From Lachnospiraceae bacterium (GTDB lineage Bacteria > Bacillota > Clostridia > Lachnospirales > Lachnospiraceae), in NCBI GenBank assembly GCA_016284175.1, contig JAEEOJ010000077.1, forward strand, positions 1 to 64,000: a stretch of DNA of 64,000 nt, read 5' to 3'. Position numbers and translations under genes: made by a program. Of the stretch, positions 52,780 to 61,081 are shown in pieces. The notes beneath the pieces are model-generated. The model worked only from the letters and a program-made list of their open reading frames with translations, did no database searches and was not told where the DNA came from. The first letter of the stretch is position 1; each line of letters starts with the position of its first letter.

Positions 52780-55368
52780 ATGAAAGTCAAAAATAACAAA
52801 GCGATAAACAACCTTGCTTTAAGCGGAATAAAAAACAACATAAAAAAATATGCCCTGCTTTCAATTGCGGTAATTTTAACAACACTTATGTTTTCTTCGT
52901 TTTTTACGATTGTGGGAAGCATATTAAATGAACTGCAGCTTGCAAGCATGAGACGGGCCGGCGGAAGTGCTCATACCGAAATAAAATATCTGTGCCAAAG
53001 CGAATACGATATCTTAAAAAAAGATTCAAAGTTCAAAGATATTTCATACAGAATTGTAGTCGGATTCGTCAGGGATGAAAGACTTAAAAAATTAAATGTG
53101 GAAGTAAATTATTTTGAGCCGCTTAACGCAAAAGGCTCTTTCTGCTATCCGGAAGAAGGAAGAATGCCGGAAGCCGAAAATGAAATTGTTTTAAGTGATT
53201 TAACACTCAAAGAACTTGGTGTTCCCAAAGAAATAGGTTCGGAATTTTCTTTGGATTTACTTATAGGAAATGAAGTTAAAACATATGATTTTGTTCTTTG
53301 CGGATCTTACAGAGGAGATCCGATATCATTTGCACAGCAGGCGCTTGTTTCCGAAAAGTTTCAGCAAAAATACGCTCCCGTAAAACAAACTTCGTTTTTT
53401 GAAGAAACTGATTTTAATTATTCGGGATATATCATGGCTGATATTAATTTCCGCAATTCATTTAACCTTCAAAAGAAACTGGATAAGCTTATGTCAAGGA
53501 CAGGATTAAATAACAGTAATTCCGGAGTAAACTGGGCTTATATGACCTCATCAATCGATCCTTTGGCTATTGTACTTATGATAATGTTTTTGGCTGTTTT
53601 CTTCTTTGCCGGATATTTGATTATTTATAACATCTTTTATCTTAATATTATTTCCGATACTCAGGAATACGGGCTTTTAAAAACTATCGGAACGACAGGA
53701 AAACAAATCAGACAAATAGTGTTAAGAAGAGCATCGCTGCTGTCATTATTCGGTATACCCATAGGTTTAATACTGGGAATAGGAGTCGGAGCATATCTTT
53801 TACCTGTTATCACCGAGGATTTAAATACCGTTTCTTTTGACAAAGGGAAAGTTCATCTGAATGTATGGATTATTCTTCTGGCTGTGGTTTTTTCATATGT
53901 GACCGTAATAATCAGTTCGCTTCGCCCGTGTAAAAACGCAGCACGCGTATCGCCGATTGAAGCTTTGAAATTTACCGAAAAGCTTGGGAAGAACGGAAAA
54001 CCAAAAAGAAAAAAGGTGATTGTAATTCTATCCTTAAGTCTTGCATTGGTGGTTCTTAATTCAACATTCGGAATATTGTCGGGTCTTGATTTAAACACCT
54101 TTATAGAAAAATATACTTCCGTTGATTTCAGCATCCAGGATGCGGGTTTTGACAATCCTTCCATGATGTCTTACGGAATCGGAGTCGACAACGGTTTCTG
54201 GGAAGCGGCGAATGAACAGGATTCAATTGAAAATATCGGACGTCTATACTTTGAGTTTGAAGAGGATACTCCTTATTGTTTTGATGATATAACATGGGAG
54301 AAGATTGAGAACAGATTATTAAAGACCCGGGAAGCACGAGAGAGAATAGAATACTTTAACAGATATTATCCGAATTTTGATGTAAATGTTTTTATTGAAA
54401 ATCTGAATAAAAAGAAATCGCTTGAGGGAAAACTTTACGGAATGGATGAATTCGTGGTGAGCAAACTTGATGTTATCGAAACCCTTGACGGTTCGGATAA
54501 AATCGACATGGAAAAATTCATGTCCGGGAAATACGTTTTGTTAAATCAATTTAATTACAATGGAAGTTGTTACAACGCTCTTGATCCGGGAGATAAAGTC
54601 CTGGTGAGAAACAAAAGACCCGAGTATTTTAAACCGAAATATTTTGCACAGGATGGCACACCTTACATCTTTGGGGCATATGACGAGGCGCCTCTTGAAG
54701 AATATGAAGTACTGGCCTTGGTTGAGATTCCGTATCCGATAGAACGACAATCTTATTACTGTTATGATTTCGACTGCATACTTCCTCCCGACGAATTCTT
54801 AAATATATGCGGCGATCGCCTTCCGGAGAGAGTATTGATTGATGTTAAAAACGAAAGTGAAGAAGAATTTGAAACGTGGATAAAAGATTATACCGAAAAC
54901 GAGAACGATAATCTTTCATATATATCCAAGGCCAGTGTGGAGGAAGAATATAAATCCACACGAAAAACCATAATATCAATCGGTTTTGTTCTGGTAGTAA
55001 TTCTCTCGCTTATCGGACTGTTGAATTACGCAAATACAATTATTGCATCAATTATGGTTAGGAAAAGAGAATTTGCGATGCTGGAGGCTGTCGGAATGAC
55101 CGGAAAACAGCAGATATTCAGCATGGTGAGGGAAGGATTGGGTTATTTTGTCTGGACTGCAATTGTATCAACTGTTCTGTCGACTGTGGTTAATATTTTT
55201 ATTCTCAGAAATCTTATGGATGGAACTGCAATTTTAATATGGCATTTTACGCTTTTGCCTCTTATAATCTGTTTACCTTTGTTTTTAATTTTGTCTGCTT
55301 TAATACCGGTTGCGTCATATTCGGTTTTAAACAAAAAAAGCGTAGTGGAACGTCTCAGAGTGGAATAA
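52780..55368 (+). CDS. Large FtsX-type ABC exporter permease
   Basis: 862 residues with two FtsX cores: an N-terminal helix (about 25-47), helices near 263-290, 318-345 and 362-387, one near 412-432, a second large extracytoplasmic domain (about 440-728), and helices near 735-758, 785-812 and 826-850. FtsX loops are EYGLLKTIGTTGKQIRQIVLRRASLLSL and EFAMLEAVGMTGKQQIFSMVREGLGYF. With the ATPase and the two-component pair, this resembles modules that respond to antimicrobial peptides, but the substrate is unknown. Confidence 0.9.
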   Translation: MKVKNNKAINNLALSGIKNNIKKYALLSIAVILTTLMFSSFFTIVGSILNELQLASMRRAGGSAHTEIKYLCQSEYDILKKDSKFKDISYRIVVGFVRDERLKKLNVEVNYFEPLNAKGSFCYPEEGRMPEAENEIVLSDLTLKELGVPKEIGSEFSLDLLIGNEVKTYDFVLCGSYRGDPISFAQQALVSEKFQQKYAPVKQTSFFEETDFNYSGYIMADINFRNSFNLQKKLDKLMSRTGLNNSNSGVNWAYMTSSIDPLAIVLMIMFLAVFFFAGYLIIYNIFYLNIISDTQEYGLLKTIGTTGKQIRQIVLRRASLLSLFGIPIGLILGIGVGAYLLPVITEDLNTVSFDKGKVHLNVWIILLAVVFSYVTVIISSLRPCKNAARVSPIEALKFTEKLGKNGKPKRKKVIVILSLSLALVVLNSTFGILSGLDLNTFIEKYTSVDFSIQDAGFDNPSMMSYGIGVDNGFWEAANEQDSIENIGRLYFEFEEDTPYCFDDITWEKIENRLLKTREARERIEYFNRYYPNFDVNVFIENLNKKKSLEGKLYGMDEFVVSKLDVIETLDGSDKIDMEKFMSGKYVLLNQFNYNGSCYNALDPGDKVLVRNKRPEYFKPKYFAQDGTPYIFGAYDEAPLEEYEVLALVEIPYPIERQSYYCYDFDCILPPDEFLNICGDRLPERVLIDVKNESEEEFETWIKDYTENENDNLSYISKASVEEEYKSTRKTIISIGFVLVVILSLIGLLNYANTIIASIMVRKREFAMLEAVGMTGKQQIFSMVREGLGYFVWTAIVSTVLSTVVNIFILRNLMDGTAILIWHFTLLPLIICLPLFLILSALIPVASYSVLNKKSVVERLRVE

Positions 55369-55402
55369 AAAATCACCCCTCTTCAGAAAGAATTACTCGG
55401 GA

Positions 55403-55608
55403 ACCATCGAGTGGGAATAGAATTTACTTCTCACAACCCCTATTTGCAGGCAACAATTTATTAACACTAAACCCGCAAGTTCTGAAGAACCTGCGGGTTT
55501 TTAATTTCCTCCGTTCTTTTGCCAAAGGTTATACAAAACTTGCAGTATTTTTAATATCCTCGGCCATTTTCCCCGCCCACTGTTGAAATATTTGTTTTGA
55601 TATATTAT
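55403..55608. repeat. guaA 3'-end attachment-type repeat, copy 3
   Basis: ACCATCGAGTGGGAATAGAA is followed by CCCCTATTTGCAGGCAACAA, TTTATTAACACTAAACCCGC and the 'TGTTGAAATATTTGTTTTGA' tail. It parallels copy 1 over its whole length with scattered changes and a different interior (AAAGGTTATACAAAACTTGC). It marks the right end of cassette 2. Confidence 0.8.
55470..55505 (+). terminator. Terminator in guaA-end copy 3
   Basis: AACCCGCA/TGCGGGTT stem with a shorter loop than in copy 1, then TTTTT. Confidence 0.88.
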
Positions 55609-55737
55609 AATTTCACTCACTACAATAAGTTGAGCTTAATTCTAAGCTCATTTTTCCCAGAAATCCTTAAAAATGAATACATGCTTACAGCAATGGAAGC
55701 TTTTTTGCATGCTTTTGCTCTGAAATATCATTTTATT

Positions 55738-56034
55738 ACGGGCTAAACGAAAGAAAAAGCAAGAAAGCCCGTAAAAGCAAGCGGCACCAGTCGAGAAACT
55801 ACGGGCTAAAACAAGAAAAAGCAAAGAAAGCCCGTAAAAACAAGAAGCACTGGCCGAGAAACTACGGGCTAAAACAAGAAAAAGCAAAAAAAGCCCGTAA
55901 AAACAAGAAGCACTGGCCGAGAAACTACGGGCTAAAACAAGAAAAAACAAAAAAAGCCCGTAAAAACAAGAAGCACTGGCCGAGAAATTACGGGCTAAAA
56001 CAAGAAAAAGCAAAAAAAGCCCGTAAAAACAAGA
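55738..56034. repeat. 63-bp tandem repeat, about 4.7 units
   Basis: Units start at 55738, 55801, 55864, 55927 and 55990, each exactly 63 bp; the last is cut after about 45 bp. Each has ACGGGCT near its start and AGCCCGT about 22 nt on, an inverted repeat. On the minus strand AGCCCGTA...TACGGGCT is followed by T's, so each unit is a potential minus-strand terminator. The first unit is the most diverged. The period is 21 codons, and the plus frame is open and continuous with the ORF at 56070. Confidence 0.95.
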
Positions 56035-56069
56035 AAACTATCAAAGATTATAAGAGAAAAGGGGGTAAC

Positions 56070-56867
56070 ATGGAAAACTACAGAGAAAAACTCATACTTC
56101 AACTAAATGAAATAAATGAGTTACTTGCAAAATCAAATAGAAATCTTTCAAAATTACAGAATATTCCGAAGCGTCTGGTTAAATCGAGTAAAAGTGGAGG
56201 ATGCGTTCAGTACTATTGGTTTGATAAGACGACAAATAAAAAGATATACATCACTAAAGCTCATAAAGAAGAATTGAGAAAAACCCTTCAACGTGACTAC
56301 GAAATTTCCGTTAACAAAAAACTGAACGCCCTCAAAAGAAAACTATCGAAATTCCTAAAATCCTACAATATCGACGAAATAGAAAAGGTTTATACCAACC
56401 TTCCTGAAGCAAGAAAAATACTTGTAACTCCAATAGTGGAAACAAAGGAAGAGTTTGTAAAGAAGTGGGAAAGCGTAGAGTATGAGCCGATGGAAATCAA
56501 CGATAACATTGAATTTGTATCAGTTAACGGAGTTAAGGTCAGATCAAAATCCGAGTTGATTATTGCCAATATGCTGGAGCAAAACGGAGTCTGCTATAGA
56601 TACGAATATCCGCTTATGCTTAATGGATTAGGAACAGTCAGACCGGATTTTCTTTGCCTGAATAAACGAACCGGAAAGGAATATGTTTGGGAGCATTTTG
56701 GCATGATGGATAATATTGCGTATGCCAATAAAAACATAGCAAAAATCCAAACATACGAGCAGAATGGTTTCCTCGCGGGAAAAAACATGATCATGACATT
56801 TGAGTCATCGATGACTCCGCTCAGTTCAGCCACAATAAAACAAATGATAGAAGAATATTTGTTATAA
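56070..56867 (+). CDS. PD-(D/E)XK nuclease-like protein, unknown role
   Basis: 265 residues. The N-terminal half (about 1-125) is Lys-rich and helical. The C-terminal half carries the PD-(D/E)XK pattern VRSKSELIIANMLEQNG (Glu162), VRPDFLCL (Asp193) and YVWEHFGMMD (Glu208), as in small nuclease modules with WEHxG. AAAGGGGG precedes the ATG. The reading frame continues open upstream, without another ATG, through the 63-bp repeats to a stop at 55674-55676, where each repeat would encode a basic 21-residue unit (LKQEKAKKARKNKKHWPR then NYG). Whether the repeat is translated is unknown. Confidence 0.65.
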   Translation: MENYREKLILQLNEINELLAKSNRNLSKLQNIPKRLVKSSKSGGCVQYYWFDKTTNKKIYITKAHKEELRKTLQRDYEISVNKKLNALKRKLSKFLKSYNIDEIEKVYTNLPEARKILVTPIVETKEEFVKKWESVEYEPMEINDNIEFVSVNGVKVRSKSELIIANMLEQNGVCYRYEYPLMLNGLGTVRPDFLCLNKRTGKEYVWEHFGMMDNIAYANKNIAKIQTYEQNGFLAGKNMIMTFESSMTPLSSATIKQMIEEYLL

Positions 56868-56971
56868 AATTGTATCACCATTGGTGACAGAAATTGGTTG
56901 GTCTAATCAATGGATGATATGTTAAAATAATTAAGAAAGTATTCCAACCACCCACAGAAAGGAAGAATAGT

Positions 56972-57754
56972 ATGGCAAATATTTCTGTTCGCTTTTATTC
57001 AAACTGTTTGAGAAGATTTACGACATTCAATATGTATCTGCCCAATGATATAAGGGAAGAGGAGCCCAACGAGTCGGAGTACGCGAATCGTCCGATTAAG
57101 ACGCTGTTCCTGCTTCACGGATATACGGGCGACGCAGATAACTGGGTGCCGTGGTATCTGGCGGATAAGTATAATTTTGCGGTTGTGATTCCAAACGGCG
57201 AGAACGCATTTTGGCTTGACGGCATTTCGACGGGTCATGCATTCTGCAAATTCGTGGGCGAGGAACTCATGGATTATGTCAGGAGAGTTTTCGGCCTCGC
57301 AAAAACAAAGGAAGACACCTACATCATGGGAATGTCCATGGGCGGATTCGGCGCACTGCACACCGCTTTGTACTATCCCGATAAATTTGGCACCGCGACA
57401 GCACTTTCTCCCGCGTTAATCGTACATGAAGTAGCGTCCCTAAAAGAGGGCGAAGGAAACGGGATAGCAAATTATGAGTACTTCAGAGAATGCTTCGGAG
57501 ATCTCACGAAAGTGCTTGAAAGCAGGAACAATCCCGAAACGCTCATAAAAGATATAAAAGCCGAAGGCAAAGACTGCCCTAAAATATACATGGCTTGCGG
57601 AACGGATGATTTCCTGATCGAGAATAACCGAGACTTCCACAAATTCCTTGAATCCGAGGGAATTGAACATGTTTATGCGGAAGAGAAGGGCGATCATAAC
57701 ATGGAATTTTGGGATAAATATTTGAGGATATTTATACCTAAGATGTTCGAATAG
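56972..57754 (+). CDS. Alpha/beta-hydrolase esterase (esterase D/EstA-like)
   Basis: 260 residues. Oxyanion region LFLLHGYTGDADNWV, nucleophile elbow GMSMGGFGA (Ser about residue 119), acid in CGTDDFLIENN, and His in EEKGDHNMEFWD. It has no signal peptide, so it is cytoplasmic. This family hydrolyses short-chain acyl or feruloyl/acetyl esters, fitting a plant-fibre-using gut or rumen organism; the substrate is not known. Confidence 0.9.
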   Translation: MANISVRFYSNCLRRFTTFNMYLPNDIREEEPNESEYANRPIKTLFLLHGYTGDADNWVPWYLADKYNFAVVIPNGENAFWLDGISTGHAFCKFVGEELMDYVRRVFGLAKTKEDTYIMGMSMGGFGALHTALYYPDKFGTATALSPALIVHEVASLKEGEGNGIANYEYFRECFGDLTKVLESRNNPETLIKDIKAEGKDCPKIYMACGTDDFLIENNRDFHKFLESEGIEHVYAEEKGDHNMEFWDKYLRIFIPKMFE

Positions 57755-57939
57755 CTCGAGGGTGCTTTGGCTACCGGGTGACACCGGGGGACGGGGGTTT
57801 AGTGTCATTTTATGCGATTACACAAATGGCTGTGTCGAAAGATGTGGCCATTTTTTATATTGAATCTTTAGCAAATTTTCCCATAATAATCCTATGTTCA
57901 TTTCGTGTATTATACAGAATGATCATTCGGAGGCCAATC

Positions 57940-58968
57940 ATGAAAAACAATGTAAAAAAAATACTCGCAACAATAAGCATATTAATACTTGCAGTATTAT
58001 CAATGACCGGGTGTGGCAAGAAGGCACCCGAGTTTAGCGATGAGATAATGTTTTCGCTTCGTGTATATCAGCCGTGGATTTATGAATCGCTTCACTATAC
58101 TCTGCTTTGCGACGGAACCCTGATAGTACAGTATTACGAAACAGAACTCGGAAGAGAGACAATTTCAGATGAAAGAATGGATGAGATAAAAAAGAAATTC
58201 TCTGCTGAAAAAGTTTACAATATGAATGTGGGAAAAGAAGCTGACTTTACAGACGGAACAAGCAGTTACATTGTTCTTTATGACAGCGACGGAAATGAAA
58301 TAAAAATCGGTGGATACGAGGTATCAAGCAGAAAGTTTAATAGTCTCTTTTATGATCTTTATGCTTTGTGTGAAGACGATTATACCAAACAGTTTTCGGA
58401 TCTTCTGCTTGAATGCAGGCGTGAAGGATTAACCTACCGCGAAAAATATATGAATAACAATGTTCCGGATGAGCCGGAAGAAACCGATTCCGAAGAAGAA
58501 ACCTGGGAAGAAATGGAATGCGAATATATAAACAGTTTCAAATGCGGGTATTTAAGTCAGAATAACGCGCCGAGTGCGTATGTTATGTATCTGATTGAAA
58601 CAGATGAAGAAGCGGACTATGCAGAAGAAAAGCTTGGAATGAGAGAGCCTGATGATCCTGATGAATTATGGTGTTTTAATACAGATGTTTCTGATGTTTT
58701 TCAGGAAATGAGGATGAATTATTCGACAGCAATATATAATTATCTGATTTATTACATGGAATACTCTCAGGGCGGTAATTATTCCCATGCCGATGCCGTA
58801 ATAACCAATGGCAGGGAGATATCGTTTAATTTTGATGTTGTTGAATCGCCGGAAGGAGACTTTGGTACAGCTGTAATGGACGGCGACATCGTTCTCGCAG
58901 CCGTTCCGAAGTACTGTTTCAAGGACCTGGAATTAACCAATACGGTAAGCCCGCTGGAAGAAAAGTGA
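57940..58968 (+). CDS. Putative lipoprotein, function unknown
   Basis: 342 residues. A Lys-rich N-terminus, a hydrophobic segment and lipobox LSMTGC near residue 25, then a surface-exposed region with a Glu-rich stretch (about 183-196). CGGAGG at 57928-57933 fixes the start at 57940; the open frame from 57778 is longer but lacks a ribosome site. Not recognised. A dispersed repeat element begins right after its stop. Confidence 0.75.
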   Translation: MKNNVKKILATISILILAVLSMTGCGKKAPEFSDEIMFSLRVYQPWIYESLHYTLLCDGTLIVQYYETELGRETISDERMDEIKKKFSAEKVYNMNVGKEADFTDGTSSYIVLYDSDGNEIKIGGYEVSSRKFNSLFYDLYALCEDDYTKQFSDLLLECRREGLTYREKYMNNNVPDEPEETDSEEETWEEMECEYINSFKCGYLSQNNAPSAYVMYLIETDEEADYAEEKLGMREPDDPDELWCFNTDVSDVFQEMRMNYSTAIYNYLIYYMEYSQGGNYSHADAVITNGREISFNFDVVESPEGDFGTAVMDGDIVLAAVPKYCFKDLELTNTVSPLEEK

Positions 58969-59024
58969 CCAATTGGGGACGGTTCTATTTTGGCCTTTTT
59001 TACCAGGTGGGGACACATCTCTGA
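58969..59024. repeat. Dispersed GGGGACGGTTC element, copy 2
   Basis: CCAATTGGGGACGGTTCTAT is followed by TTTGGCCTTTTTTACCAGGT and GGGGACACATCTCTGA. It starts directly after the lipoprotein stop codon. It is closest to the first half of the copy at 62383. Confidence 0.88.
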
Positions 59025-59165
59025 ATAAATATCCAGCATTCACAAGTTAAACGAAACCCTTTTTCTTATCTATGTATAGATGAATTGAATTGGTGTAGAA
59101 GAAATCAGGAAGTAATAGTTAATAAAGCGAATGTTTTAAAATTTCTTACATTTTGTAAAATATAC

Positions 59166-59225
59166 TTGACATTATGTCGCGATAGGATTACTATATGCTC
59201 AAGTCGACGAGCATATAGTTTTTTT
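59166..59225 (+). promoter_or_regulatory. Promoter and palindromic operator of the CPBP/XRE cassette
   Basis: TTGACA (59166-59171), 17-bp spacer, TACTAT (59189-59194). The spacer carries the palindrome TCGCGA. ACTATATGCT (59190-59199) and AGCATATAGT (59210-59219) are perfect 10-bp arms that cover the -10 and the start point. Seven T's follow, so the arms may also terminate upstream transcription. The XRE protein at 62188, last gene of the cassette, is the likely ligand. Confidence 0.65.
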
Positions 59226-59293
59226 ATGCATTTTATTTAGCACCCTAGGTTAACACTTGAATAACATGTACATCAAATATCAGGAGAACAAAC

Positions 59294-60949
59294 ATGAAAA
59301 AGAACATACCATACATTTTAGCAATGATACTGATGATTCCGTTTTTTGTACTTTCAGTCCTGTCGATGGGATCGCAGGGAAGCGGAAAAGAGATTTTAAA
59401 CACGAATATGTCATGGACAGTCGTGAAGGAAGACGGCGTGATTGAATCAAGAGAAGGAATGCCGGTGGATGTGACCATCGAAGAAGACGGCAATTACAAC
59501 CTGTCATTCTCGTGGGACGTCGAAGAGCCGGGATTTTTCACAGGCATGACGGTTAAAGATGCAGCAGGCAACACTGTTTACAGCACCAGCGCATTTCAGC
59601 TTCAGATATCAAACGAAAGCATCTACCTAAAAAAAGGCAACTACACAATTAACACGGAATTCTTCGCAACGGAAGATGAGTTCCGCGAATTTGCCGGGGA
59701 AAACAATGCATTTAAGAGCGAAAGTGCACTTAACGATTATATAAGCGCCATCGGTTTTGATACTTTCAACCCTGACAGCGAAGCAAGTTTTTCATTCAGT
59801 GTACAGCTTGCCAAACCTTACACATCCCCCGCGTGGGTTAAGGTGCTCACAGCCCTGACAGGCCTTGCAATCATCACTCTTTGCATCATAATACTTATAA
59901 CAAGCAAAAGTGCTGATGCAACCACATCAACTCCCAACACCACCACATCAACCCCCGATACCATCAACCGCGGCCTCGACAACATAGGCCTCGCATATGC
60001 TATCTTTTCAATCGTTATTACATGCGTGCAGCTCTTAGTATCCGTAGGCTTTGGAACTTTGTTTCCCGGATTTGTGCAGTCAAACAGCGTAATCTTTTCA
60101 CTTATGCTGGTTATGATAAGTGTGGATATGATAGGCTTCCCGCTTATTTTCGGATTGACCGGGAAGATTCCCACAAGAGACATCCCAAAGACAAAAATCG
60201 GTTTCTTCGGATTCATTCCCTTTATCTTCATGACATTCGCCATCCTCGTCCCGGGAATGATCGTGGGAACGCTGGTTCACACATTAATGACCATTCCTTT
60301 TGGAGGTAATGGTTCAAACGCAGTAGCAGAACTGCTCGTTGGTTCAAATCCGATTCCGAGAATCATAGTGATAGGTATACTGGCACCGATCTTCGAAGAG
60401 CTTATCTTCAGGAAACTCCTTATCGACAGATTAAGCAGATACGGCTCTTTTATAGCAATCATCGTATCGGGACTTTTCTTCGGACTTTTCCACGGCAACT
60501 TCTCGCAGTTTTTCTTTGCCACCGGAATAGGCATTCTCTTCGCATTCCTTTACTCGAAGACGGGCAAAATCCACCTTACGATAATACTTCACATGATTGT
60601 AAATATGTACACCTCCGTCATAACAACTACGGCAGTCCAAAATCTGGTTAAAGTCAACCCCAACATGGATTTGTCGCAGGAATTCCTGATGGCACATCCC
60701 GAGGCACTTGCAGCAGCAGGATTCTTGGGACTTGCATATGCGGGATTAGGCCTCTTCGCATTTATCGGAATAATCTGCTTCATCGTATTCGCGGCCAAAA
60801 AGAAATTCAGACTCGAAAAAATCGAAGGCGAACCCACCAAAGCAGAAGCCTTAAAAGCACTCGCAACGAGCAAATATGTGTGGCTTTTCATCCTCTCAAC
60901 CATCGGCCTTTTCGTCTTTTCATATCTGCCGGTGATACTGGGCATATAA
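59294..60949 (+). CDS. CPBP-family membrane protease with an extracytoplasmic sensor-like domain
   Basis: 551 residues. An N-terminal helix (about 7-25), an extracytoplasmic beta-rich domain (about 35-175), a linker with two TTSTPNT-like repeats, then about eight helices with the CPBP/abortive-infection motifs EELIFRKLLIDRL, FGLFHGNFSQFF and HMIVNMY. CPBP proteases process prenylated or other membrane substrates; in bacteria many give bacteriocin self-immunity. The extracytoplasmic domain is shared with the next gene. AGGAG precedes the ATG. Confidence 0.85.
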   Translation: MKKNIPYILAMILMIPFFVLSVLSMGSQGSGKEILNTNMSWTVVKEDGVIESREGMPVDVTIEEDGNYNLSFSWDVEEPGFFTGMTVKDAAGNTVYSTSAFQLQISNESIYLKKGNYTINTEFFATEDEFREFAGENNAFKSESALNDYISAIGFDTFNPDSEASFSFSVQLAKPYTSPAWVKVLTALTGLAIITLCIIILITSKSADATTSTPNTTTSTPDTINRGLDNIGLAYAIFSIVITCVQLLVSVGFGTLFPGFVQSNSVIFSLMLVMISVDMIGFPLIFGLTGKIPTRDIPKTKIGFFGFIPFIFMTFAILVPGMIVGTLVHTLMTIPFGGNGSNAVAELLVGSNPIPRIIVIGILAPIFEELIFRKLLIDRLSRYGSFIAIIVSGLFFGLFHGNFSQFFFATGIGILFAFLYSKTGKIHLTIILHMIVNMYTSVITTTAVQNLVKVNPNMDLSQEFLMAHPEALAAAGFLGLAYAGLGLFAFIGIICFIVFAAKKKFRLEKIEGEPTKAEALKALATSKYVWLFILSTIGLFVFSYLPVILGI

Positions 60950-61081
60950 AAAGCACTCATAAAAGAGCAGAGCTGAAATACTCTCGCGTCAATCAGCAAT
61001 AATAAATTGTAATAAAGCATAATAAGCGTTAAAATGAAAGGTGGTCGGGCAAACCGGCCACCGGACATAAGGGAGTTTATC

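Noticed and set aside
41783-55608. Integrase, relaxase or phage genes belonging to the guaA-site cassettes
   Set aside because: All ORFs in the segment were accounted for by metabolic, transport and regulatory genes; no recombinase motif was seen.
55648-56013. A 121-residue hydrophobic minus-strand protein with 21-residue repeats
   Set aside because: It is the reverse reading of the 63-bp tandem array. It lacks a ribosome site, and each unit looks like a minus-strand terminator.
55738-56034. CRISPR array
   Set aside because: The repeats are contiguous 63-bp units without unique spacers, and there are no cas genes nearby.
59190-59225. Attenuator acting on the CPBP cassette's own promoter
   Set aside because: The predicted start point falls inside the hairpin loop, so transcripts from this promoter would not contain the 5' arm; operator or upstream terminator is more likely.
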